64,000 nucleotides of DNA. Source: Aegilops tauschii subsp. strangulata. Lineage: Eukaryota > Streptophyta > Magnoliopsida > Poales > Poaceae. This document shows positions 45,315-56,597 of the stretch, piece after piece. The DNA lies in assembly GCF_002575655.3 (NCBI RefSeq), contig NC_053037.3:504998544-505062543 (forward strand), given 5' to 3'. The notes beneath the pieces were generated by a model. That model worked only from the letters and a program-made list of their open reading frames with translations. It had not been told where the DNA came from and did no database searches. The position numbers and the translations under genes are program-made. The stretch's first letter is position 1; each line of letters starts with the position of its first letter.

Positions 45315-46539
45315 GTGTACAAGGGTTGTAACAGACAACCTTTATAGTTAATCTATTTTTTTGCGCGAAAGCTTGTATTCCTCATGTGTGGCCGTTTTAA
45401 TGTAATTTGAAAGTTTTCCAGTCGTCGGCTTCAGCCCCCTCGTAGGAAATACGGGGGTGTTCAGAAAAGCATTGAATCACTCTTTATCCAACGTCTTGGT
45501 CCATAAAGGAGGTGATAATGCGGCGAACCAGGCAATCGGACTATAGGGCGTTAACACTTTCACTTAGGCATAGGAGTTTTATGGTGGGGCTACGACATAG
45601 CCCCTAGTATGTATGCGGGGTATCGTAATATTGTGCCGTACATGTTTTGATCTGAAAAAGACCCTTCATGTGACACGGAGAATCGCTAAAGATTCAAATA
45701 AGTCGTCAAGTGGTTGACCAGCTCTCGCCGCATCATGACAGTCAGTTTTTGGCTATCTCTACTGAGGTGCTCATCCGGTCGAAGCCAGGGCACAATCGCA
45801 GTAGTTCTCCCTTTACTACCCTAGCCGATAAAGCGGAACGTAGGGTAGCAAACACAGGAGCCGGGCAACCCAACTATTGACCAAAGACAATGATTCGGAG
45901 CTGATGCATATAAGGCCAAACTTGCGACGCCGAAGTATGCTATAGAGTTGTTCGGGCTTTTATTGGTGACTCATTTGTTCCCAAACCGAGCCCCTGGCCA
46001 GTTATGCCGAGGTGCGTCTTGTAACACCGCCATTGCGGCCGTACTCATTGTAAAAGGAGTATAGAAGATTAGTTCGGATGAAGTTTACTGGGAGTGGAGC
46101 AATAAGCCAATGATAAATTCATATATAAAAAAGGAAAAATCCACAACCCCGCCATTTGACATGCTCAGGGTCAGGAACGGAGGAAAAAAAGGCATAGTAC
46201 GGGCTCAAAATAAATAGTGCGGTATACAAAAACTATTTTGGACCTCCTGTCGCACGTCTGCGCCGCCCGTCCTCTGGGAGGGCAGTCCTTATCCGAAGTA
46301 ACCCCTTAGGTGAGTGTGCGGATCCGAACTCCGACAGAGTCCGTTGTATATGCAGTCCTATTGGTCACCTGTTTATAATAAAGAAAAGTAAAGAAGAATG
46401 GATAAAAAAGGTTACGGGAGTGCTTGCAGGGTTGTCCGTATTGTGCTTCCGCCGATGCCCATGGTATCTTGAGCGCGTAGTGATGTACGCGTGGTGTAAA
46501 TCCTGCCATCATAGTGGGTGGGTGGCGGAAGCTGAACTG
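45315..46539. other. Non-coding spacer between antisense gene and gag
   Basis: This is where protease, RT, RNase H and integrase would lie in an autonomous element. No pol motif is seen in any frame, so the deletion removed all of pol. The two convergent genes (gag from the right, antisense gene from the left) end about 1.2 kb apart. Confidence 0.7.
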
Positions 46540-49071
46540 CTATTTCCGCTCCGGTAGTGGTCGAACGTCGGAGGGAAACTGCTTCTGGCTCCCGGTGTTC
46601 GGCTGGCGAGCCTTGCCGTCGTCTTTATCGCTTGGTGGCCTTCTCCCCTTGTATTCGGCATTAAGCTTGCCTGCCTGCTTGAAGACCCAACAATTTCTGT
46701 TGGTATGATTAGCTGGCGTATCAGGGTGGCCGTGAATCTGACAAGGTCGGTCCAATATCCTGTCAAGGGCGGATGGTCCATCCTGTTTGGCCTTAAATGG
46801 CTTCTTCCATTGACCGGGTTTCGGATTGTGAAATCCGGCGTTGACCGCTATGTCACGCAATCTTTCGTTATTGTTGCGACTGTTATGCTCGTTTAGTCGT
46901 GGCTTGCCGTTGCCGCCTCGGATTTCGGAAGTGCCCGGGTCGCTGGCGTTGTTGCTTTTGCGAGCGAGCCAGTTGTCTTCTCCCGCACAAAAGCGAGTCA
47001 TTAGAGCGGTAAGGGCGGTCATGGATTTAGGTCCTTCCTGGCCAAGGTGACGTGCTAGCCATTCATCCCGAACGCTATGTTTGAAGGCCGCTAGGGCTTC
47101 CGCGTCCGGACAGTCGACAGTTTGGTTCTTTTTGACTAAGAACCTAGTCCAGAGTTCCCCGGCTGACTCGCCGGGCTGTTGGACAATATGACTTAAGTCA
47201 TCGGCATCTGGTGGTCGGACATATGTTTCTTGGAAGTTGTCACGAAAGGTGTCTTCAAGATCTTCCCAGCTGCCAATAGAATTTTCTGGCAAACTGTTTA
47301 GCCAGTACCGTGCTGGCCCCTTAAGCTTGAGAGGCAGGTATTTAATGGCATGAAGGTCGTCTTCGCGAGCCAAGTGGATATGGAGGAGGAAGTCTTCAAC
47401 CCATACTGCGGGATCTGTTGTTCCATCGTATGATTCGATGTTGATGGGTTTAAACCCGTCTGGGAATTCATGCTCCATTACCTTGTTGGTGAAGCAAAGA
47501 GGGTGTGCGGCTCCTCTATGTTGGGCCACACTGTGAATCACATCTGGTGGACTCCGCTTACAGTTTTCGGACCGAGCGTGCTCGGGTCTGTTGTGTCCAG
47601 TTCTACCCTCCGGGTCTTGTTGGATGTCGCGAGTGTTCCCCCGAGCCTCTTTATTCTTGCTTGGACGGCCGGATGGGTTGGTATGGTGCTCTGCTGGGGC
47701 TGCTGCTTTGCCCGAACCGAATTGTGGTCGGCCTACCAGCTTATTCGATGGTGATGTGGGCTCCAAAGCCTTGCCATCGTATTGAGGGAGCCACCTACTG
47801 TAGTGGTGGCTTTTGTCTGGGACGCTAAGGCCATATTCTTCGGCGGCCAGGACCTTGGTCCATCTATCGTTGAGCAAGTCTTGGCTCACTTGAAGCTGCA
47901 GCTGCTTCCTCCTTAGGCTCCTTGCAGTGGCTATGAGCCGGCGTTTAAAGCGCCCCTGTTCTAGAGGTTCCTCAGGCACGATGAATTCCTCGTTGCCGAG
48001 GCTCTCTTCTTCCTCGGAGAGTGGAAGATAATTACTATCCTCCGAGTCTCCGTATGTGGCCTGTTCATCAGGGCTATCCTGCCCGCTTTCCTGTTCATCC
48101 TGTTCGGATCCTATCTTAACAGGGTCTTTGTTGTCCGAAGTACTATCATCTCCGATGCTAATATTGTTTTCCCTTGAGTGGCCCCGGGGGCACCGGTGTT
48201 CGGACTGTGTACCAGGAGGCTTATCCTCGACTAGATCCTCCTTGTCATCGTCGAAATCGTCGTTGGGTGTGTCCACCATACATACGTCATACCAGGAAGT
48301 GGTCTCCCCATGTTTAGCGGATAGGAAGCTCTGGTTTTGCCCCTCATCGTCGTCCAAACCGTCGATGTCTTCGGAGCAGGGGTCAAGTGTGTTGGTTGGT
48401 TCTTCGACGGTGGCTATGGAGTGGGTGGCGGGTGGGAAGCAAAATTCTCCATCATCCGCCGTAAGGTCAAACCGAACTTAGTTCGGCGACGAGCCATCTG
48501 CCAGGGATAGGTTTTTTAGTGAGTTTAGTAGGTCGCCCATGGGCGAGTGTTGGAAGATATCCGTGGTGCTGAACTTTAGCCGATCGAGTTCGGTATCCGC
48601 GGGCTCGCATGGTTCGGAACTCGATATCGGAGACAAGTCCGGGGTTCTGTTGATGCAAGCATCGTACAAAGTGGAATCTGCATGCGGCTCCACCGCCGCC
48701 GAGTTGGTAGCCCCCATGATGGGGTTGAGTTTCCCATCTTCGGATGACTTGATCTGCTCCGTATCTAAGGCTAGAGTTGTTACAGGAGCTATCTCCTGGA
48801 TGCGGCCCGATGACAGGTTTAAGCCATGTTTATCGGGGCGAAGGGGAGCGGTTGCCGCGGTCTCGAATCCGTCGAAGATCAAGTCTCCACGGATGTCCGC
48901 GACGTAGTTCAGGCTTCCGAATCTGACCTGATGGCCAGGGGCATAGCTATCGATCTGCTCCAGATAGCCTAGCGAGTTGGCCCGCAGTACGAAGCCGCTG
49001 AATACAAAGATTTGTCCGGGGAGGAAGGTTTCTCCCTGGATCATGTCATTACTGATGATCGAAGGGGCCAT
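46540..49071 (-). pseudogene. Gag of the nested gypsy element, one premature stop
   Basis: Start at the ATG at 49071 (MAPSIISNDMIQGETF), 49 bases after the LTR. The frame is open for 197 codons, meets a single TAA (48478-48480), then continues in the same frame to a stop at 46540. The full length would be about 843 residues. The second part contains the plant retrotransposon gag core: 'GFKPINIESYDGTTDP', 'YLPLKLKGPARYWLNSLP', 'WEDLEDTFRDNF' and 'GESAGELWTRF'. Near the C-terminus a Cys/His cluster ('CQIHGH', then 'HTNRNCWVF') takes the place of a classical CCHC knuckle. An N-terminal extension of about 280 residues, rich in Asp/Glu, precedes the core. It would form the particle and package RNA. 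An internal ATG downstream of the stop (48357) could still give a shortened gag. Confidence 0.82.
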
Positions 49072-49100
49072 CAAATCCTTTTGTCGACGGCACAGCGGAA

Positions 49101-49119
49101 CTCTCAATGAAAGCACCAA
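49101..49119 (-). promoter_or_regulatory. Primer-binding-site position of nested gypsy
   Basis: Minus-strand TTGGTGCTTTCATTGAGAG abuts the LTR end. The position fits a primer-binding site, but I cannot assign the tRNA. Confidence 0.5.
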
Positions 49120-49598
49120 TGTCGGTGTCAAAACCGGCGGATCTCGGGTAGGGGGTCCCGAATTGTGCGTCCAGGATTGATGGTAACAGGACACGGGGTA
49201 CACGATGTTTACCCAGGTTCAGGCCCTCTCTGTGGAGGTAATACCCTACTTCATGCTTGATTGATCTTGATGAATATGAGTGTTACAAGAGTTGATCTAC
49301 CATGAGATCGTAATGGCTAAACCCTAGAAGTCTAGCCTATGAGTATATGGTAATGAATCTGTGTTATCCGGACTATGCCCTCCGGTTTATATAGACACCG
49401 GAGGGATCTAGGGTTAGATGGAGTCAGTTACATAGGAGGGAATCTTCATAATCGGTTGCCTAGCTTGCCTTCCACGCCAAGGAGAGTCCAATCCGGACAC
49501 GGGTATAGTCTTCGGTCTTCGTGTCTTCACAGCCCATCAGTCCGGCCCATGGATAACAGGCCGGACGCCCGAGGACCCCTTAGTCCAGGACTCCCTCA
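49120..49598 (-). repeat. 5' LTR of the nested pol-less gypsy element
   Basis: This 479-base LTR reads TGTCGGTGTC...GACTCCCTCA on the plus strand and is followed by the duplication CCTGG. It is very similar to the 3' LTR at 41300-41778, pointing to a fairly recent insertion. A TATA-like region on the minus strand lies near 49387-49394 (tatataaacc). Confidence 0.93.
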
Positions 49599-49801
49599 CC
49601 TGGGCCATGGTAAAAACACGATATACCAAGCTGGATCCGAATCACATGGCCCGGGTCGGACCGCTAGGGTCAAATGGGGAAGAAATTCCCGTTAGTTTAG
49701 TATATAACCAAGTAGAAGTAGCCGCCAAGTATTCCCAGCAGGATTGTAAGTTAAATAGCCTGCGGGACGGCATAGAGGAGGAAGTTTTTGAGTCCAAGTG
49801 A

Positions 49802-50600
49802 CGATGTACTTTCCTTTGTATATGTAGCTCTAGCTAAAAACGATTTTCATGGCGGACCTTTTCGCTTTAACCTCTCGACCCGAAGGTGTGGAGTGTTTCC
49901 GAATACCAGAACGGCCAGTAGACCGGGTATGCATGGAAACCAGGCGTAGGGGTCATAGTTGCTTGAACAGACAATTATCCGGCTAGTTATGTTATATTAC
50001 ATTAAAAGTGTAAGAAACATCTTCCAGAGAGAATAGTTCCGTTAAGGGTTCCTTTCCCTGGGTGTGCATGCATCGATGTGCATGTCCGAACTGTGATGAA
50101 GAAATCACAATGTGTATAGCTTCTAGGGGTTCATGATGGGACGAATGCAAAAACATCTTTAGTTCACCGACCGATTATTCCCTTAAGTAGCTTTTGGCTT
50201 CACCCAGTCTGAGGTACACATCCAGATGACCCGGCAGTAACAATCGCAGAGGTGCTCCCTTTATGCCCTAGCCGAATTAACGGGAACGTAGGGCATAAGC
50301 ACAGGAGCCAGGCAACCCAGCTTGGCCAAAACTTAAGTCATATTGATGCATATAATGGCGAAGAAAAGGTACATATGGGAGAAAACGCATATGTGAGGAG
50401 CTTGATGCTCGGGAAATAACAATACCAAGCTTCTGTCCAAGAAGCCCCCAGGTATAATAGACGTACATACTTCAAGACGTATGCATCGGGGGTGTATGAT
50501 CTAACCGCACGAAAGCTTTTAAAGCTGAAAATAAAAACGAAAAGAGAGAGAAAAAATAATGGAAACAATAGGGGGAAGGAGACGAACAAAGATTTCCGCG
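49802..50600. other. Spacer between antisense gene end and integrase end, host gypsy
   Basis: About 800 bases without a credible gene. The two convergent reading directions meet here. A stretch at 50540-50575 is A/G-rich. The block 'ccctagccga...aacgtagggca...cacaggagcc(a/g)ggcaaccca' at about 50262-50320 is also present at about 45820-45872 in the nested element, showing that this spacer is shared by the two relatives. Confidence 0.6.
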
Positions 50601-53600
50601 CTAGGCATAGAATCTTCGGAGTCTCGCCGCGTTCCAGGGGTTCGGCTCTAATCGATTGTCCGACGCATCACGCAAGCGGTACGCCCCTCCGGTAAGAACT
50701 TCGTCGATGATGAAGGGACCCTCCCACATGGGCTTGAGTTTGTCCTTTTTCTTCTCCGGTAGGCGCAGAACGAGTTCGCCGACGTTGTAAGTTTTGGCCC
50801 GCACCTCTCTGCTTTGATACCTGCGAGCCTGCTGTTGATAAAATGCGGAACGGGCTTTTGCGACGTCGCGCTCCTCCTCCAGGGCATCTAAGCTGTCCTG
50901 CCGATCGAGCTCGGCCTCTCTCTCTCTTCGTACGTGCGCACACGAGGTGAGTCATGAATAATGTCGCAGGGTAGTACTGCCTCTGCGCCGTACACCATGA
51001 AGAAAGGTGTGAATCCGGTAGTGCGATTGGGCGTGGTCCGCAGCCCCCAGAGTACGGAGTCGAGCTCCTCAACCCAGTGCTTATCTGACTCTTTCAAAGC
51101 CCGTACTAGTCTAGGCTTAATGCCGCTCATAATAAGACCATTGGCTCTTTCGACTTGACCGTTTGTTTGTGGATGATATACAGAGGCGTAATCGAGCTTG
51201 ATGCCCAGATTAGCGCACCAGGTTTTCACTTCGTCGGCTGTGAAATTGGAGCCGTTATCAGTGATGATGCTGTGCGGAACACCGTAACGGTGTACAACGC
51301 CGGATATAAAGTCTATTACTGTCCCGGACTCGGCTGTTTTAACTGGCTTAGCCTCTATCCACTTGGTGAATTTGTCCACCATGACTAGCAAATATTTATT
51401 CTTATTGCTTCCCCCTTTAAGGGGTCCAATCATATCCAGTCCCCAGACCGCAAAAGGCCAAGTGATGGGGATTCTTTGTAGGGTGGTGGGGGCATATGGC
51501 TTTGGTTGGCGAAGAGTTGGCATCCAACGCAACATTGGACAAGGTCCTGTGCATCCGCTCGGGCCGTCCGCTAATAGAATCCTATACGGAAGGCCTTACT
51601 AACAAGGGCCCAAGCTGCGGCGTGGTGCCCGCCGAGATCGGCATGAATCTCAGCCAGTAGCTGTCGCCCCTCTTCCTCAGAGATACATCTTTGAAGGACT
51701 CCGGTAGGGCTTTTCTTATAGAGCTCTCCGTCGTGAACCTTGTAGGCCTTCGAACGCCGGACAATGCGGCGGGCCTCATTCTAGTCCTTGGGAAGCTCCT
51801 TCCTGTTAAGGTAGGCCAGTAAGGGTTTGGTCCACGGGGCAATGACTGCCATGATGAGATGCGCCGGCGGTGTTATTTCGGTGGCTGAGCCTCCGATGAT
51901 GTCGGTGTTTTCGGAATCTGGGGTTATGTTCAGATCTGGACTAGTGTTGTCGTTTTTTCCCTGCCACACCATGGATGGCTTAAAAAGCCTTTCCAGAAAG
52001 ATATTAGGTGGGACGGGGTCGCGCTTAGCGCTGATACGAGCAAGAACGTCCGCCGCTTGATTACTCTCTCGAGCCACATGATGGAACTCGAGCCCCTCGA
52101 ACCGAGTCAACATTTTTATGACGGCATTACGATAAGCTGCCATCTTCGGATCTTTGGCATCGAAGTCTCCATTTATTTGAGATATTGCGAGGTTTGAGTC
52201 CCCGCGCACTTCCAGGCGTTGTATGCCCACGGAGACAGCCATCCGGAGACCGTGCAATAAGGCCTCGTATTCAGCTGCGTTGTTGGAGTCTGTGTATAGT
52301 ATTTGGAGTACGTATTGAACGACGTCTCCAGTAGGGGACGTTAAAACAACGCATGCTCCTAGCCCTGCCAGCATTTTGGAGCCACCGAAGTACATAACCC
52401 AATTGGAATATGTGCCGTACTCTTTAGGGAGTTCGGCCTCTGTCCATTCGGCGACGAAGTCAGCCAATACTTGGGATTTGATAGCTCGACGTGGTTTGTA
52501 TGTAATATCAAATGGAAGGAGCTCAATGGCCCATTTGGCAATCCGGCCCGTGGCATCACGGTTGTTTATTATGTCGTTGAGTGGTACTTCGGAAGCCACC
52601 GTAATCGAGCACTCCTGGAAGTAGTGACGGATGCTTTCGGGATGCCATGAACACCGCATATGCTATCTTTTGATAATGGGGGTACCGGGATTTACATGGT
52701 GTGAGGACAGTGGATATGTAGTATACTGGCTTCTGAAGCGGGAATTCGTGTCCGTCCTGTTCTCGTTGAACGACGAGCACGGCGCACCACTTGATGTGTT
52801 GCCGATATGTATAATAACATCGGTTCACCGCCGTTTGGCGCGGCCAGGATTGGGTTGCTCACAAGAAGGGTTTTTATTTCCTCAAGTCCGGCTGTTGCCG
52901 CGTCCGTCCACTCGAAGTGATCGGTTCGCCGTAGAAGGCGATAGAGTGGCAGTGCCATTTCTCCCAATCTGGAGATAAAGCGACTTAGAGCTGCCACACA
53001 ACCCGCGAGTTTTCGGACTTGTTTAAGGTCTGTTGGTGTAGCCAATTGTGACAGAGCTCAGATTTTGGCTGGATTTGCTTCAATTCCTCCGTTGGAAATG
53101 ATGAAGCCCAGCAGTTTTCCAGCGGGGACGCCAAAAACGCACTTTTCCGGATTGAGCTTAATGTCATACGCGCGGAGGTTGTCGAATGTGAGACGTAAAT
53201 CGTCTATTAGTGTCTCGACGTGCCTGGTTTTGATGACGACATCGTCGACATAAGCTTCAACTTTCTTGCCGATCTGTTTCTCCAGGCATGTTTGAATCAT
53301 GTGTTGGTATGTGGCACCAGCGTTCTTAAGCCCGAAGGGCATGGTGTTGTAGCAGAATGGCCCATATGGGGTAATGAATGTTGTTGCAGCTTGATCGGAC
53401 TCCTTCATTTTGATTTGATGGTATCCGGAATATGCATCAAGGAAACACAGTGAGTCGTGTCCTGCGGTAGCATCGATGATTTGGTCAATGCGGGGGAGAG
53501 GGAAGGGATCCTTAGGGCAAGCCTTGTTGAGGTCTTTGAAATCGACGCACAGGCGCCAGGATTTGCCCTTCTTTGGTACCATCACCAAGTTTGCCAGCCA

Positions 53601-54043
53601 GTCCTGATGCTTTATTTCTCTAATGAATCCGGCCTCAATTAGCTTGTCTAACTCCTCCCCCATGGCTTGCTGTTTGGGTTCGGAAAAGCGCCGCAGTGCT
53701 TGTTTGACTGGTTTGTATCCCTTTAATATATTGAGACTATGCTTGGCCAGTTTACGTGGGATTCCAGGCATATCAGAAGGGTGCCAGGCGAATATATCCC
53801 ATTTTTCGCGAAGGAAATCCCATAGTGCGGCGTCGACCGTTGGGTCTAGTTGTGCTCCAATAGATGTTGTCTTTTTGGGGTCCGTTGGGTGGACCTGGAA
53901 TTTGACTATTTCTTCTGCCGGCCTGAAGGAGGTGGATTTGGGTCGTTTGTCTAAGATCACATCGTCCTTATCCACCATAGAGCGCAGTGCGGTTAATTCT
54001 TTGGCCGCGAGGGCTTCAGATAATGCCTCAAGGGCCAGGGATG
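50601..54043 (-). pseudogene. Pol of host gypsy: RT, RNase H, integrase (decayed)
   Basis: RT (from 54043) shows 'WRLCVDFKDLNKACPKDPFP', 'FLDAYSGYHQI', 'YGPFCYNTMPFGLKNAGATY' and catalytic 'YVDD' (about 53252-53241). One TGA follows near 53055 in frame. Frameshifts near 52785 and 52660 lead into RNase H. There the usual Asp of 'YFDGS' is Gly ('MYFGGSK'), with Glu in 'NAAEYEALLHGL' and Asp in 'VRGDSNLAI' kept. After further shifts near 51790 and 51560 the integrase core has D ('GLDMIG'), D ('ITDNGSNF') and E ('NGQVERANG'), and a C-terminal 'GPFIIDEVLTGGAYRL' ending at 50601. The domain order proves Ty3/gypsy. The products would copy the RNA and insert the DNA, but this copy is inactive. The 5' part continues across the nested insertion at 63557. 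Confidence 0.92.
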
Positions 54044-55597
54044 TGATACGTCTCCAATGTATCTATAATTTTTTATTGTTCCATGCAATATTATATTCTG
54101 TTTTGGATGTTTAATGGGCTTTATTATACACTTTATATTATTTTGGGACTAACCTATTAACCGGTGGCCCAGCCCAGAATTGCTGTTTTTTTTTGCCTAT
54201 TTCAGAGTTTCGCATAAAAAGGATATCAAACGGAGTCCAAACGGAATGAAACCTTCGGGAACGTTATTTTTGGAACGAACGTGATCCAGAGGACTTGGAC
54301 CCTACGTCAAGAAAGCTACCAGGAAGGCACGAGGTAGGGGGCGCGACCTCCACCCTCGTGGGGCCCACGTTGCTCCACCGACGTACTTCTTCCTCCTATA
54401 TATACCTACGTACCCCAAACTACCAGATACGGAGCCAAAAACCTATTTCCACCACCGCAACCTTCTGTACTCATGAGATCCCATCTTGGGTCCTTTTCTG
54501 GAGCTCCGTCGGAGGGGGCATTGATCACGGAGGGCTTCTACATCAACACCATAGCCTCTCCGATGATGTGTGAGTAGTTTACCTCAGATCTTCGGGTCCA
54601 TAGTTATTAGCTAGATGGCTTCTTCTCTCTCTTTGATTCTCAATACAAAGTTCTCCACGATTCTCATGGAGATCTATTCGATGTAATCTTCTTTTGCAGT
54701 GTGTTTGTTGAGACCGATGAATTGTGGGTTTATGATCAAGATTATCTATGAACAATATTTGATCCTCTCTGAATTCTTTTATGTATGATTGGTTATCTTT
54801 GCAAGTCTCTTCGAATTATCAATTTGGTTTGGCCTACTAGATTGATCTTTCTTGCAATGGGAGAAGTGCTGAGCTTTGGGTTCAATCTTGCAGTGTCCTT
54901 TCCCAGTGACAGTAGGGGCAGCAAGGCATGTATTGTATTGTTGCCATCGAGGAGAACAAGATGGGGTTTATATCATATTGCATGAGTTTATCCCTCTACA
55001 TCATGTCATCTTACTTAAAGCGTTACTCTGTTCTTTTGAACTTAATACTCTAGATGCATGCTGGATAGCGGTCGATGTGTGGAGTAATAGTAGTAGATGC
55101 AAGCAGGAGTCGGTCTACTTGTCGCGGACGTGATGCCTATATACATGATCATACCTAGATATTCTCATAACTATGCTCAATTTTGTCAATTGCTCAACAG
55201 TAATATGTTCACCCCCGTAATACTTATGCTCTCGAGAGAAGCCACTAGTGAAACCTATGGCCCCCGGGTCTATTTTCCATCATATTAATCGTCCAACACT
55301 TAGCTATTTTTATTGCCTTTTATTTTACTTTTTATCTTTATCATAAAAATACCAAAAATATTATCTTATCATATCTATCAGATCTCACTTTCGTAAGTGA
55401 CCGTGAAGGGATTGACAACCCCTTTATTGCGTTGGTTGCGAGGATTTTATTTGTTTGTGTAGGTGTGAGGGACTCGTGCGCGGCCTCCTACTGGATTGAT
55501 ACCTTGGTTCTCAAAAACTGAGGGAAATACTTACGCTGCTTTACTGCATCACCCTTTCCTCTTCAAGGGAAAACCAACGCAGTGCTCAAGAGGTACA
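54044..55597 (+). repeat. 5' LTR of gag-only element copy 2
   Basis: This 1554-base LTR has a TATA box at about 54397. Its end reads GGTACA instead of GGTAGCA (one base lost). The following primer site (TGGCACCGTTGCCGTGGA, about 55610) has two changes relative to the copy 1 site, but the normal spacing of 12 bases. Confidence 0.92.
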
Positions 55598-55785
55598 AGA
55601 AGGATTTCTGGCACCGTTGCCGTGGAGTCTACGCAAAAGTCAACATACCAAGTACCCATCACGAACCCTTATCTCCCGCATTACATTATTTCCCTTTTGC
55701 CTCTCGTTTTCCTCTCCCCCACTTCACCCTTGCCGTTTTATTTGCCGTCTCTTTTCATTCGCCTCTTTTTCGCTTGCTTGTCGTT

Positions 55786-56597
55786 ATGGCTAGTCCTCTA
55801 CCTTCTCCGTTGTCTCCCGAGAATGAAGTTCTTAATTTTAAGCAAAGGGAGGGAGAAAATCTAAAAGACGCTTGGTATAGAATTTGCAATGCTCAAAATA
55901 GATCTACCAGGAAGCAATCTACTTCTGTTCTTCTCCGCAATTTTTATGTAGGCGCTACTCCTGGTATAGATATATCCTTGATACCATTACCGGAGGGAAT
56001 TTCTTGGGTAGCCATACTTTTGATTCTTATAATGCTATGATAGATTTGTTTGGCTCACCACCTCTTTTGGTTAATGGAAGTATGTTAACTTTGGAGCATG
56101 TAATGCAAAGACTTGAAATTATTGAAAATAAAGTTGCGACCGTAGAGTTAATTGAAAATTTGGATAAAAAGATCCACAACCAAATTACCCAATATGGATC
56201 TAAAGTAGGAGTCAGTTTGAGAAATATTAAGGAGAAGGAACCCATAGTTAATGAACGAATAAATCAGGATTCCACTAGAATCGATAAACTTGAGGGTCTC
56301 CTTACTAACTTGGGGACCGCTTTCTCTTCTGTAAAAAGTACTCCAAGTCCTCCAACTAAGATTGCCAAGCTTATGTATGTTCCTAAAAATAAAGGTGAAT
56401 CCTCTACTAAGGAAACTGCGGATCTCAAATCTATAAGTATTCATCCCAATCTCTTTGCTATCATTAAGGAACCATTTGCTACAAATGATTTTTTTGATTT
56501 TGTGCCTAGAAGTTTGATAATTAATAAAGAGAAAGAAACTCCTAAGGGTAATAGGTGTCTTATTGAAGAATTACCTACCAAAGATGGCAATACCTAG
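55786..56597 (+). pseudogene. Gag-like gene of copy 2, frameshifted
   Basis: The start (MASPLPSPLSPENEVLNF) matches copy 1. After about 60 codons a lost base (tactcctgg against tactccttgg in copy 1, near 55963) shifts the frame. The remainder is open from about 56004 to 56597 in the other frame and ends with the same 'EELPTKDGNT'. Except for the shift, identity with copy 1 is high throughout, including the heptad region. No zinc knuckle. The protein would be truncated, so this copy probably cannot supply gag. Confidence 0.85.

Larger units (their letters stand above)
41300..49598 (-). mobile_element. Non-autonomous gypsy element of the same family (no pol)
   Basis: Two ~479-base LTRs (49120-49598 as 5', 41300-41778 as 3') enclose gag (49071-46540, minus) and an antisense spliced gene (42297-45314, plus). 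RT, RNase H, integrase and protease are missing. The perfect duplication CCTGG lies at 41295-41299 and 49599-49603. A leader site TTGGTGCTTTCATTGAGAG directly follows the 5' LTR (49119-49101), and a purine-rich tract ending aggggctac precedes the 3' LTR (from 41787). It is inserted into the antisense gene of a relative. It is a natural deletion derivative that would depend on an intact relative's enzymes. Confidence 0.93.
38716..49801 (+). pseudogene. Antisense spliced gene of host gypsy ('gypsy-type transposase' domain plus coiled coil), interrupted
   Basis: It runs opposite to gag-pol. A TATA-like tctatttaaag (38632-38642) lies about 80 bases before the ATG at 38716. The first exon carries 'GERVCFVPYLLRGVGFPIHPF' and, after a stop/frameshift near 38982, 'GYVTLCELFLGCEAHFDLW' and 'SEWFYIDD', matching the plant domain annotated as putative gypsy-type transposon (PF04195). 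GT-AG boundaries are visible at about 39646/39715, 39914/40022, 40110/40179 and later. Later exons encode Glu/Lys-rich coiled coil ('EEKNKLQDSNTKLGEELNDV'). The same-family element at 41300-49598 sits in a late exon, and the frame resumes at 49604 and ends at 49799-49801 ('EEEVFESK'). The function is unknown; despite the domain name there is no evidence of a transposase activity. Confidence 0.65.

Noticed and set aside
47470..48481. Plus-strand frames opposite gypsy gag
   Set aside because: Complement of the gag coding strand; unlike 42297-45314 they show no domain, TATA or splice pattern.
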